Shown: one piece after another, positions 10,661-19,012 of the stretch
How the letters are laid out: each line of letters opens with the position of its first letter
Numbering within the stretch: position 1 is the stretch's first letter
From: Thalassotalea piscium
GTDB taxonomy: Bacteria; Pseudomonadota; Gammaproteobacteria; Enterobacterales; Alteromonadaceae
Length of the DNA stretch: 64,000 bases
Direction: 5' to 3'
NCBI RefSeq assembly: GCF_030295935.1
Contig: NZ_AP027362.1
Location: 372,001-436,000, forward strand
Position numbers and translations under genes: made by a program
Notes under the pieces: model-generated
Told to the model about the DNA's origin: nothing
Seen by the model: the letters and a program-made list of their open reading frames with translations, nothing else
Databases searched by the model: none

Positions 10661-10752
10661 GAGCCTGTTGATCTTTAACAGTTGTTTTTGCAACAGTTTG
10701 TTTGGTACTTATACAGGGCGGCGTCTGTTTCGTGTGGTTGCTCCCCATAATC
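10661..10752 (+). mobile_element. MITE family C, one-ended remnant
   Basis: Begins GAGCCTGTTGATCTTT after a TA, and follows the sequence of the complete copy at 20039 (TTTTTGCA, TTTGTTTGG, TTATACA, then GTTGCTCCCCATAA) for about 90 bp. Similarity is then lost and no right terminal repeat is present, so this is a decayed left half. It lies between topB and the small gene at 10794. Confidence 0.6.
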
Positions 10753-10793
10753 AGACCCTACCGCTGGCAGTAATTGAGATAACTACTTTTGAG

Positions 10794-10958
10794 TTATTGT
10801 CCGCCACAACCACCGCAACAAACGCCATCTTCACCGTGAACGGGCTTTTCTTTTTCAACTTTTTGTTCAACGGCTTGTTTATGCTCTGCATCGCTTGGTG
10901 TGAATTGCTCTGGTGCTAATTCTTTTTTAGTCTTTGTTGGGTTTAAAAAGCTAAACAT
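10794..10958 (-). CDS. 54-residue protein with C-terminal CCGGCGG motif
   Basis: Begins MFSFLNPTKTKKEL, has a charged, Glu/Lys-rich middle and ends VCCGGCGGQ. The ATG at 10958 has GAGGA about 8 bases upstream. It lies 79 bp downstream of nnrS in the same orientation, so it is probably the last gene of the NorR-controlled operon. The three clustered cysteines suggest metal or Fe-S binding, or thiol chemistry with nitric oxide, but that is inference. It is too short for automatic calling in many pipelines. No family name is claimed. Confidence 0.75.
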   Translation of the reverse strand: MFSFLNPTKTKKELAPEQFTPSDAEHKQAVEQKVEKEKPVHGEDGVCCGGCGGQ

Positions 10959-11037
10959 AATGTATCCTCTTTTTTGATGTTAAATATTTATGTTATTCAG
11001 TCTTCAGCGATGATGACTGAAATTGATTAGTTGTTGG

Positions 11038-12234
11038 TTAACCACTTCGGCCATCGGTTCGTGCCTTAAGTAAAATAGGTGTGTAATAAATAAGGAATAT
11101 TCCAAAGCCCAATGCCCAGCCGATACCAGCAAGCAAGTAGCCTAAAGATGACAAATTAAATAATGGTAAAATAAAGCGTAGTAAGGTGGCAATTAACAGC
11201 ACAGCAAATGAGAGGTTAACCCATCCATTACTTTGTAATGATCTAGCCGTATGGCCTAACGATACGCGCGACATCATGGCTAGTGTCATAGTACCTATTG
11301 TACCTACGGTAATAATATGCAGGGCTGCGGAGAAACTGATCACATTAAAATAATAGCTGCTACCTAAGGCTACATAGCCAATGCCCATGTTTAAATAGGC
11401 AAAATGTAATGACCATAACAATGGTGTTTTTAGGGTTGATAAAGTTCGCCAGTTCGCCATACGGGCAATTTGGCAAGCTCCTGCAATTAAAAATAATACC
11501 GGTAATACAACCGAAAGATTAAACCAGTAACTTAGTGCAAAACATGCAATGGTTAATGCCATTACAATGGCCATAAATCGTTCTAAAAAAAGCTTTGCAT
11601 TTATTGCGGGTAAGTTTAAGGCGCGAGTTGTAAAGAATGGAATGACTCGACCACCTAAAATAGTAACAACAGCTGTGATCATAAGTACGGCTAGATAAGC
11701 TAAGTGGCTTGCAAAAGAAATATTGTAAGTAATGCTAGCATATAGCATTGTTGCGTTTAACGTTGCTAATAGTAGTAACAATGGAATAAAAACTAGATTA
11801 CGACCATTGTTTGACTTAATAAGCATATAGCTGAGGTAGGCAACAGAAACAGCCCACCATATTAATTGGGCTATCATTCCTATTATCAATATTGCAGGTG
11901 AGTTACTGATAAAAGCAATACGTGCAACCAGCCAACATAACACTAAAAGGGCTAAATTCCAGCCATGTATGCTTCGAACCCCTGTCCATGTTTGTGCTGC
12001 AGTCAGTAAAAAACCAATAACAATACTAGCGGCAAAGCCGAATACCATCTCATGACCGTGCCAGTTATTAACTGCGATACCTCCCTTCCATGTTATAGCG
12101 CCATTAATAACAGCTAGCCAAACAATTAATGAGAGTATCGAAAGCAATACAGGTAATAAGAAAAATGGCCTAAATGCTAGTCTAAAAAAAGGCATAATTG
12201 ATAATTCTTTGCTTAACACTTCAGGCTGTAGCAT
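11038..12234 (-). CDS. nnrS: NnrS family heme-copper membrane protein
   Basis: A 398-residue polytopic inner-membrane protein with about 12 helices and the family signature FFRLAFRPFFLLP near the N-terminus. Conserved histidines are visible in NNWHGHEMVFG and in the later helices. NnrS proteins bind heme and copper and relieve nitrosative stress by limiting NO-induced iron complexes. I chose the ATG at 12234 because AAGG lies 6 bases upstream; an ATG at 12240 is also possible. The start overlaps the end of the preceding gene, indicating translational coupling. Three NorR boxes upstream support NO induction. Confidence 0.9.
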   Translation of the reverse strand: MLQPEVLSKELSIMPFFRLAFRPFFLLPVLLSILSLIVWLAVINGAITWKGGIAVNNWHGHEMVFGFAASIVIGFLLTAAQTWTGVRSIHGWNLALLVLCWLVARIAFISNSPAILIIGMIAQLIWWAVSVAYLSYMLIKSNNGRNLVFIPLLLLLATLNATMLYASITYNISFASHLAYLAVLMITAVVTILGGRVIPFFTTRALNLPAINAKLFLERFMAIVMALTIACFALSYWFNLSVVLPVLFLIAGACQIARMANWRTLSTLKTPLLWSLHFAYLNMGIGYVALGSSYYFNVISFSAALHIITVGTIGTMTLAMMSRVSLGHTARSLQSNGWVNLSFAVLLIATLLRFILPLFNLSSLGYLLAGIGWALGFGIFLIYYTPILLKARTDGRSG

Positions 12235-12490
12235 AAACATCCTTAGCTTTTGTGCTGGCACTGTCAGCGTTCAATTCTTTTGTAGCTGCCATTAAAGCAA
12301 CAACAGTTAATTTAAATATGCCAGCTAAAACAATTGTTAAAATATGTGCACTGACTTGTACCCCAATAGAAAAATACTCTGCGTATGGATAACTAATCAG
12401 TAAGCAACTAATAAACCCGATAAACGAGAAAATTAACAGGTAGCGACCATAATGGATTACTTGATTGAGTAAAGGCATAGGTTTAAGCAT
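12221..12490 (-). CDS. Small two-helix membrane protein of the NO-response operon (PpyR-like)
   Basis: 89 residues with hydrophobic segments at about 13-33 and 45-70. The second reads VQVSAHILTIVLAGIFKLTVV, a pattern I associate with short proteins annotated as PpyR-like transmembrane regulators. It overlaps the nnrS start by 14 bp and is first in the operon downstream of the NorR boxes. The function is not established; a helper for NnrS or a membrane sensor is possible. The family assignment is from memory of the pattern only. Confidence 0.65.
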   Translation of the reverse strand: MLKPMPLLNQVIHYGRYLLIFSFIGFISCLLISYPYAEYFSIGVQVSAHILTIVLAGIFKLTVVALMAATKELNADSASTKAKDVYATA

Positions 12491-12624
12491 TGTTTACTCC
12501 GCTAACAGAGAAAATAAAGTGTTAATTAGCGCTAGGCTTGCTTTGAAGATTCGCATCGATAATTGGCCTTAAAGGGTTAGAAATAACATCAAAACTCATA
12601 AGAATTTCTACTTTATAGTAACAA

Positions 12625-12640
12625 TACACAAAGCATGCCA
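12625..12640 (-). promoter_or_regulatory. Candidate sigma-54 promoter for the nnrS operon
   Basis: On the minus strand TGGCATG (12640-12634) is followed after 4 bases by GTGTA (12629-12625), against the consensus TGGCACG-N4-TTGCA. The -24 half is good and the -12 half weak. It is placed about 70-110 bp downstream of two NorR boxes and 135 bp before the first gene, the geometry expected for an enhancer-dependent promoter. No other match of equal quality was seen in the gap 12491-12882. Confidence 0.45.
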
Positions 12641-12705
12641 GAATAATTTACACTTAATTATCAGTGACTTATTGTTTTTTGGATGAGTAGTTATAACTAA
12701 AAGGT

Positions 12706-12738
12706 GTCATTTTGACTTTATTTTAATGTCTAAATGAC
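12706..12738 (-). promoter_or_regulatory. NorR binding sites 1 and 2
   Basis: GTCATTTTGAC at 12706-12716 is a perfect GTCA-N3-TGAC, the NorR enhancer core. GTCTAAATGAC at 12728-12738 matches 7 of 8 core positions. The sites are 22 bp apart centre to centre, two helical turns, so they lie on one face of the helix. They sit between norR and the nnrS operon, which NorR would activate with sigma-54. Confidence 0.8.
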
Positions 12739-12881
12739 ACGGATAGCGGCTAGAGAAAGTTATTTGGGCTACAGTTTTATAAAAATATCTGACTTTCAAA
12801 TTTTATATTTTATGCTTTTGAATTTAATGGTTTTTATGGTGAGCTCTAATAAGGTTTGGTTTGGTTGCAATGTAGGTTCGT

Positions 12882-12892
12882 GTCAATTTGAC
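12882..12892 (-). promoter_or_regulatory. NorR binding site 3 overlapping the norR stop codon
   Basis: GTCAATTTGAC is a perfect GTCA-N3-TGAC inverted repeat. It contains the norR TGA stop (minus strand 12885-12883). Together with sites 1 and 2 it makes three sites, the number NorR uses at E. coli norVW, but this one is about 155 bp from site 2. Confidence 0.7.
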
Positions 12893-14445
12893 TTGTTTTG
12901 TTGCAGTTGACTGATATCAATGCCGAGGCGTTTGGACAACCTGTAGAGATTAGCACGATCTAGTTGTAGCTCTCGAGCAGCCTTTGCCCAGATATAATCA
13001 TTACTTGTTAGAGCTGATATAATTATTTTACGTTGAAAGTTGGCAACTGCCTCGTTGAACGGTAAATTTTGATGAGTTAATAATGCTGACGTATCTTGAA
13101 TCTGGGCTGCAGTGGGGATATCTAAACCTAAGTGTTCAGGTTCTATCATTCCTTGTTTACCTCGTGTATTCGTTGTTGCACGTAAGCCTGCGCGCATTAA
13201 TACATGCTGTAGCTCCCTAACGTTACCAGGCCAATCATAATGCATTAATAGCTCCATCGCCGCTTGGCTTATTTTGACATTATTAGTGCCCAGTTTTCCT
13301 TTAATATTATCAAGAATAAAGCTGCTTAATTCGGGTATGTCTTCAATTCGGTTTCTCAACGCAGGAATGTGTAGTGGGAAAACACTTAGCCTGTGGTATA
13401 GATCTTCACGAAAACGACCTTGCTCAACTTCTTCTAGTAAGTTTCTGTTAGTGGCAGCAATAATTCTCACATCAACGTAAATGTTTTTATCCATACCAAC
13501 GCGTTGAATTTCTCCTTCTTGCAATGCCCTTAATAACTTTGCTTGTCCATTTAAAGAAAGCTCGCCTATTTCATCAAGAAATAAAGTGCCTTTATTAGCA
13601 AGCTCAAACTTTCCAATGCGTTCTTTATCTGCGCCAGTAAATGCACCTTTAACATGACCAAAAAGTTCACTCTCTATTATACTTTCAGATAAAGCAGCAC
13701 AATTAATTTGTACCAGTGCATTATTATTTCTTAAAGACTCAGCGTGGAGTGTTCTTGCCACCACTTCCTTTCCAACGCCGGTTTCACCTGTAATAAGTAC
13801 AGATAATTGAGATTGGGCAACCACTTTAATTTCATTCTTAAGTTCGCGCATGCTGGCACTTTTACCAATAAAGCTTGAGCCTTTAGCATCGCGTGCTTCT
13901 TTAACTAACTCATTGGCTAAGCAGATACTTTGTTCGTTTTTTTGTTCAAGTTGGGCAATTAACTTTGCGTTACGAATAGTGGCTGCCGCAAGTGCAGCGA
14001 TTGTTGCAATTGTTATGTCGTCTATTGCGCGAAATGCACCAACTGTTAATGCGTCTAAGGTGAGCACTCCTACAAGCTTTTCTTCTACATATAAGCAACA
14101 GCCCATACAGTCATGCACGTCTAATGTCCGCTTAGGATCTATGGCTAACAGCCCATCATAGGGATCGGGGTAGCTTGAATCTGCATCAAAGCGTATTGGT
14201 TTTCTAGAAGACAAAATTGCTTTTAAGCGGGGGTGCTCTTCAGGGTTAAACTTCATATTTAAAACTTCAGGCGATAAACCATCAATAGCAACAGGTACTA
14301 GCTTGTCGCCTTCTAACTCAAGTAAAGCAACAGCATCACAAGGCATCACTTCATTAACCGCTTGCATCAAACGTTTATAATGTGCTTTTTTGGGTAAGCT
14401 TAAACTTAAATCTAGTGCGATTTTTAATAAGGTTTTATCTAACAA
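12883..14445 (-). CDS. norR: Nitric oxide reductase transcriptional regulator NorR
   Basis: A sigma-54 enhancer-binding protein of 520 residues (E. coli NorR 504). The N-terminal GAF domain (about 20-170), in the family, senses NO through a non-heme iron. The central AAA+ domain has Walker A GETGVGKE, the sigma-54 contact loop GAFTGA and Walker B-like TLFLDEIGEL. A Fis-type helix-turn-helix ends the protein (WAKAARELQLDRANLYRLSKRLG). It lies upstream of, and in the same orientation as, the nnrS operon, with three NorR boxes in between. This strongly supports NorR over other enhancer-binding proteins. Confidence 0.92.
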   Translation of the reverse strand: MLDKTLLKIALDLSLSLPKKAHYKRLMQAVNEVMPCDAVALLELEGDKLVPVAIDGLSPEVLNMKFNPEEHPRLKAILSSRKPIRFDADSSYPDPYDGLLAIDPKRTLDVHDCMGCCLYVEEKLVGVLTLDALTVGAFRAIDDITIATIAALAAATIRNAKLIAQLEQKNEQSICLANELVKEARDAKGSSFIGKSASMRELKNEIKVVAQSQLSVLITGETGVGKEVVARTLHAESLRNNNALVQINCAALSESIIESELFGHVKGAFTGADKERIGKFELANKGTLFLDEIGELSLNGQAKLLRALQEGEIQRVGMDKNIYVDVRIIAATNRNLLEEVEQGRFREDLYHRLSVFPLHIPALRNRIEDIPELSSFILDNIKGKLGTNNVKISQAAMELLMHYDWPGNVRELQHVLMRAGLRATTNTRGKQGMIEPEHLGLDIPTAAQIQDTSALLTHQNLPFNEAVANFQRKIIISALTSNDYIWAKAARELQLDRANLYRLSKRLGIDISQLQQNKSN

Positions 14446-14467
14446 AATAGTACCTTTACTGAAAAGT

Positions 14468-14488
14468 GATAGTAACTTATCTACTATC
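14468..14488. repeat. Inverted repeat upstream of norR
   Basis: GATAGTA and TACTATC form perfect 7-bp arms around a 7-base spacer, 23 bp upstream of the norR start, in the divergent region shared with the gene at 14688. It may be an operator or a leader hairpin. No regulator can be named. Confidence 0.4.
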
Positions 14489-14687
14489 GTTATTGGATCC
14501 CGCTATTTCGTTGTATGAGCTTAGCATTGTTGTTATATATTTTATACTCAAACTAGCATAAGAGTTAGGTACACCACTGCAAAATTAATTGTCTGTTAAT
14601 ATGAAACACACTTGGTTGATTATCTCGCTATGAAATCTTTTTAATTTGTGCTTATATCTAGCTTTACATTCTTTGTTAGGATTTTAA

Positions 14688-15161
14688 ATGAAACTGATTA
14701 ATTTACCCTTACTATTATTAATTACTTTGGGCAGTAATTTTTATGTTATGGCTGAAGAAAAAGTGGATCACAGTCATCACCATGATGCGAGTCAGCAACA
14801 AATAGTTTTGAACCATGGTGAGAAATGGGCAATTGATGAAAGCTTACATATTGGTATGACATCAATTAAGCAAGAGATCACAAAGCATATAGATGAAATT
14901 CATTATGACCGTTTTACAGAACCACAATATGCACAGTTAGCTGGAGCACTCAATAATCAGCTAAACTACCTTTTTGAAAACTGCAAACTGCCGCCAGAAG
15001 CCGACGCACAGCTTCATATTTTATTAGCACAAATTGCTGAAGGTGCAGGTAAAATGAAACAAGGCAATAAGAAAAAACAGGGGGCGATATTGGTGATAAA
15101 AGCATTAAAAGATTACCCTGATTATTTTAACGACCCACAATGGCAGGCGCTGCTACATTAA
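14688..15161 (+). CDS. Histidine-rich periplasmic protein (DnrO-like)
   Basis: 157 residues with a signal peptide of about 22 residues ending in VMAEE. Next comes a His cluster (HSHHHD, about 27-32), then a helical domain opening LNHGEKWAIDESLHIGM. That opening resembles proteins annotated DnrO in denitrifiers; the match is from memory. An RBS (AGGA) precedes the ATG. It is divergent from norR, so an NO-related periplasmic role, perhaps with copper or another metal, is plausible but unproven. Confidence 0.6.
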   Translation: MKLINLPLLLLITLGSNFYVMAEEKVDHSHHHDASQQQIVLNHGEKWAIDESLHIGMTSIKQEITKHIDEIHYDRFTEPQYAQLAGALNNQLNYLFENCKLPPEADAQLHILLAQIAEGAGKMKQGNKKKQGAILVIKALKDYPDYFNDPQWQALLH

Positions 15162-15301
15162 TAGTTATAAATATTGTAGAAAGATAAATACGTCACTCAG
15201 TAAACGCAAATATAGTCTAATGTGAGTGACTATTTCTATTGATAAAAAAGCAACTTAACGATAGTTTAGTCACTATCTTAATACTTGGAATTGGTAAGCT
15301 C

Positions 15302-17998
15302 ATGGCGTTTTACGTTAATCCTATAATTTATACATTGTTTATTACCCTTTTTATTTCTTTTACAACTTTAGCTAACTCTACTTTAAACATGTGGCCTGGC
15401 AGCCAATACGATACAAGTATTCCTACGTTTAAGCAGGTTTTGGGTTACGATGTAGGCGAAAGAATTACTGACCATAGGGATATGCTTCGCTATTTTGAAG
15501 CTCTAGAGTTGGCTGACCCTAAGCGGATTAAGCTATTTGAATACGGACGTACTTGGGAAGGGCGAAAACTTATTTATGCGGCGATAGGCAATAGTGAAAA
15601 TATTGCAGATTTAGACGGGTTTGCAACACAAATGCAAAAACTATCTGATCCTCGTAAAACTGATAAAAACACAGCAAAGTCCTTAATTAACCAGTTGCCA
15701 AGCTCAGTATGGTTAGGCTATGGCGTACATGGTAATGAAATAAGCAGTACCGACGCGGCTATGATGACCGCTTACCATTTATTAGCAGCGAAAAATGAGC
15801 CTACTAACCAAGCCATTTTAAAAAGCACTATTGTCTTTATTGACCCTTTACAAAACCCTGATGGCCGTACTCGCTTTACTAGCAGGTATTATGCGACTGT
15901 AGGAATGAAGCATAGTAGCGACCGGTTAAGTGCAGAGCATAACGAACCATGGCCAAGTGGGCGTTCTAACCACTATCTATTTGATATGAATAGAGATTGG
16001 TTAGCAATTACCCAACCTGAAACGGCTGGAAGAATTAAAGCAATGAATTATTATCGTCCTTTAGTGGTTATTGATTTACACGAAATGGGAGGCGATCAAA
16101 GCTATTATTTCTCACCTTCAGCGCAACCCTTTAATCCACATATGACAAAAACTCAAATTGATAACATGTCGGTTATTGGTAAAAATAATGGTAAACATTT
16201 TGATCGTTTAGGTTTTGACTTTTTTACCCGTGAAATATTTGATGCGTTCTATCCTGGTTATGGCGATAGTTGGCCGACCTTCTATGGTGCATCAGCATCT
16301 ACGTATGAAGTTTCATCATCTAGAGGTGAGATCTTTAAAAAGAATACCGGCGAGATGCTCACGTATTTCAATACCGTTCACCGACATTTCGTTGCTTCAA
16401 TTTCAACAGCAGAAGCAGTTGCAAAAAATCATGAGAAGCTTCTCGCTGATTATTATGAATATCAAGTGAGTGCGATTAAAGCAGGTAAAGACAACAAAAA
16501 AGAGCGTGTTTTTATTATGCCAAATCAGCGTAATAAAGCGGGTACTCACCGACTTGCTACCTTAATGGCACAGCATGATGTTGATGTTTTTAGAGCCAAA
16601 GAAGCATTTAAAAGTTGTGGTAAAAGTTATCAAGCAGGTACTTACTATATCGATACTGCTCAACCTAAAGGCCGTTTTGTACAAACTACCTTTACTCAAC
16701 AAGTTGATATGGATAGCAACTTTTTAAAAGAGCAAGAACGTAGACGTAGCCGTAAATTAAACGATGAAATATATGACACCACGGGTTGGTCATTACCTCT
16801 AATGTTCGATGTCGATGTAGAGCACTGTGGTAAAGCAATCACTATCGCGAGCGACAAAGTCAGCGAAAACGATAAACTGACTGGCGCAGTAACTAATTTA
16901 GCTGCCACTGTCGGTTATGTTGTGCAATGGGGAGATATGGCAGCAGGACGCTTTTTAACTGAAGCGTTATTACAAAATATAGCGGTTAAAAGTGCAGATA
17001 AAGCTTTTGTTTTAGATGGAAAACATCACTTTAATGCGGGATCGTTAATAATTGAAAAACGTAATAACGATGCTGACTTAATGACGAAAATTGAAAAAAT
17101 AGCTGCCTTAACAGGTGCACAGGTTATGGGTGTTAATACCAGTTGGGTAACGCAAGGACCAAGTTTTGGTAGTGGCAATACAGTTACCATGACAGCCCCT
17201 AATATTGCGATGGCGTGGGACGTGCCTGTTAATTCGCTAAGTGCAGGTAGCACAAGGTTTGTTATTGAACGTCAATTTAACTATCCGGTAACTGCAATTC
17301 GCACACAAACCTTAAAAACTGCAGACTTATCTCATTACCAAGTGCTTATTCTGCCTGCTGGCAACTATAAAAGTGTATTAGGTAAAGCTGGGGTAAGTAA
17401 TATTAAGCAATGGGTCAAACAAGGAGGCGTATTAATTACCCTAGGCAGTGCAACCAAGTTCGCTGCTGACCATACTGTTGCTTTATTAGATGTTAAAAGA
17501 GAGCGTGCATTTAAAGACTCAGATGACAAGTCGTCTGACGATAAGAGTAAAGAAGAATCTATGGTTGACGGAAAACTATTTACCTCAAAAGACGATTTAG
17601 TCAGTGCAAGTGAAAATAGCAAAGAAAAACCAGATTATGTTGCTGGTGTACTGGCTAATATTGAAGTAGATCAAGAGCACTGGCTTACTGCAGGTGTTAA
17701 TAAAAGTTTAGTGGCTATTGCAGCAGGTAACGATATATATACACCAATTAAGTTAGCCTCGGGTAAAAACCTAGCTTGGTTCAATGCTGCCGATAACGTG
17801 CTAGCTAGCGGCTACTTATGGGAAGAAAATAAGAAACAACTTGCTTACAAGCCTTTTTTAATTCATCAGCCTATGTCCAAAGGTATGATTATTAGCTTTA
17901 CCCAAGATCCAACAACAAGGGCTTATTTAGACGGTTTAAACCTTATGTTGTTAAATAGTATTTTCAGGGCGTCTGCTCATGCATCGCCTCTAAGATAA
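15302..17998 (+). CDS. M14 family zinc carboxypeptidase, exported
   Basis: 898 residues from the ATG at 15302, which gives a clean signal peptide (AFYVNPIIYTLFITLFI... ending LANS). An in-frame TTG at 15239 would add 21 residues without improving it. The M14 zinc ligands are His143 and Glu146 in VHGNE and His260 in DLHEMGG. TYEVSSSRGE near residue 333 should hold the catalytic Glu. The C-terminal 500 residues form an extra region typical of the large M14 peptidases of marine bacteria. A Ser/Asp/Lys-rich low-complexity stretch lies near residues 735-760. It likely trims peptides in the periplasm or outside. It is transcribed alone. Confidence 0.88.
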   Translation: MAFYVNPIIYTLFITLFISFTTLANSTLNMWPGSQYDTSIPTFKQVLGYDVGERITDHRDMLRYFEALELADPKRIKLFEYGRTWEGRKLIYAAIGNSENIADLDGFATQMQKLSDPRKTDKNTAKSLINQLPSSVWLGYGVHGNEISSTDAAMMTAYHLLAAKNEPTNQAILKSTIVFIDPLQNPDGRTRFTSRYYATVGMKHSSDRLSAEHNEPWPSGRSNHYLFDMNRDWLAITQPETAGRIKAMNYYRPLVVIDLHEMGGDQSYYFSPSAQPFNPHMTKTQIDNMSVIGKNNGKHFDRLGFDFFTREIFDAFYPGYGDSWPTFYGASASTYEVSSSRGEIFKKNTGEMLTYFNTVHRHFVASISTAEAVAKNHEKLLADYYEYQVSAIKAGKDNKKERVFIMPNQRNKAGTHRLATLMAQHDVDVFRAKEAFKSCGKSYQAGTYYIDTAQPKGRFVQTTFTQQVDMDSNFLKEQERRRSRKLNDEIYDTTGWSLPLMFDVDVEHCGKAITIASDKVSENDKLTGAVTNLAATVGYVVQWGDMAAGRFLTEALLQNIAVKSADKAFVLDGKHHFNAGSLIIEKRNNDADLMTKIEKIAALTGAQVMGVNTSWVTQGPSFGSGNTVTMTAPNIAMAWDVPVNSLSAGSTRFVIERQFNYPVTAIRTQTLKTADLSHYQVLILPAGNYKSVLGKAGVSNIKQWVKQGGVLITLGSATKFAADHTVALLDVKRERAFKDSDDKSSDDKSKEESMVDGKLFTSKDDLVSASENSKEKPDYVAGVLANIEVDQEHWLTAGVNKSLVAIAAGNDIYTPIKLASGKNLAWFNAADNVLASGYLWEENKKQLAYKPFLIHQPMSKGMIISFTQDPTTRAYLDGLNLMLLNSIFRASAHASPLR

Positions 17999-18033
17999 AA
18001 TGGCTAGTAATACCAATTGAAATAACTAACATT

Positions 18034-18070
18034 AAAAATGCCAGTCAGCTATTAACTGACTGGCATTAAA
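18034..18070. terminator. Bidirectional terminator between M14 peptidase and GNAT genes
   Basis: A perfect 12-bp stem (18037-18048 with 18056-18067) and a 7-base loop between convergent genes. The A-run before the stem provides a T-run for leftward transcripts. The rightward T-run is weak. Confidence 0.75.
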
Positions 18071-18113
18071 TGATTGGTAGTTTTTATTTCTACGTTTGTT
18101 TCTAGATTTGTTT

Positions 18114-18662
18114 CTAGGTTTTATAGTTATTGCTAACTTGATAGTAAACCACATCACATTCAAATAATGGGTCAATATGGCGATATGTTTTTATATAGCT
18201 CATCCCTATTTTTTTCATTACGCCGATTGAAGCAAGGTTAGTTTCATCAGCGATTGCGCTAAAGCATTTAATCTCTTTGTTTGTACTTAATTGCTTTATA
18301 ATATTTAGTGCAGCTTCGCTTGCATAGCCTTTTCCCCATGTTGATTGAAAAAAACGCCAACCAAGTTCAATATTATCAATCTCAGGGGTATCTGAAAAAA
18401 AGTGCATCGGGCGAGCTAAAACCCAACCAATATACTCATTAGTATCTATGGTATTAACCTGCCATAAGCCCCAGCCTTTTACTGCATTTCGATAGGCATT
18501 CATACGTGGTATTAATACTGTATTTATTTGGTCACGTGATGATGGCTTCCCGCCATTAATAAATGCCATTACTGCTGGGTCTTGATCAAGCTGAAACAGC
18601 TTATCAGCATCATCATTATTCATTAATCTGTATGATAATCGAGTGGAATTAGCAATTTTCAT
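18114..18662 (-). CDS. GNAT family N-acetyltransferase (RimJ/RimL-like)
   Basis: 182 residues from the ATG at 18662; a TTG three codons upstream is less likely. The fold is seen in TRLSYRLMNNDDADKLFQLDQDP at the start and in IELGWRFFQSTWGKGYASEA, which carries the acetyl-CoA pyrophosphate loop. NLASIGVMKKIGM follows, the usual motif B of the RimJ/RimL branch (Acetyltransf_3). Such enzymes acetylate amino groups of proteins or small molecules, but the substrate is unknown. Confidence 0.82.
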   Translation of the reverse strand: MKIANSTRLSYRLMNNDDADKLFQLDQDPAVMAFINGGKPSSRDQINTVLIPRMNAYRNAVKGWGLWQVNTIDTNEYIGWVLARPMHFFSDTPEIDNIELGWRFFQSTWGKGYASEAALNIIKQLSTNKEIKCFSAIADETNLASIGVMKKIGMSYIKTYRHIDPLFECDVVYYQVSNNYKT

Positions 18663-18705
18663 AGTCAGCAATAATTGGTGAAGGGGAGTGTTATAGACTA
18701 AAGCA

Positions 18706-18730
18706 TAAGCTCTGTATTTTACAGAGCTTA
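18706..18730. repeat. Perfect 11-bp stem hairpin
   Basis: TAAGCTCTGTA and TACAGAGCTTA around a TTT loop, 44 bp upstream of the acetyltransferase start and just left of a MITE. There is no T-run on either side, so it is not a clear terminator. With the MITE it accounts for most of the 350-bp gap 18663-19012, where no gene is seen. Confidence 0.5.
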
Positions 18731-18736
18731 ATACTT

Positions 18737-18965
18737 AACCTGAATTCGGGATAAGCTAAGTACACCAAAGCTACGATTTTTGCGCGTATCTACGTTTAAT
18801 TTGCTACTAATAGCCAGCTATTAGGTACACAAATCAGCCTTGATTCGCACAAAACTTATAGCATTGGTAGTAAAAATGCACAGAACTTGTGAAAAATAAT
18901 TTAACGGATTGTAAAGTATTACTTTAGATGGTTTTTATGCACATCCATTATCCCGAACTCAGGTT
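18737..18965. mobile_element. MITE family B, copy 1
   Basis: A 229-bp element with terminal inverted repeats AACCTGAATTCGGGATAAG on the left and, reverse-complemented, AACCTGAGTTCGGGATAATG on the right. There is no open frame of note. The same family recurs in inverted orientation at 27292-27578, where another MITE is inserted in it. No clear target duplication was seen. Confidence 0.8.
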
Positions 18966-19012
18966 AGCTTAATTTTTAAGTTGGGGTAATGGACAAAGCC
19001 GACTAGTTAAGC

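Noticed and set aside
10668-10919. Open frame of 83 codons on the plus strand
   Set aside because: It spans the family C remnant and the antisense of the CCGGCGG mini-protein, whose minus-strand frame has an RBS and a coherent sequence.
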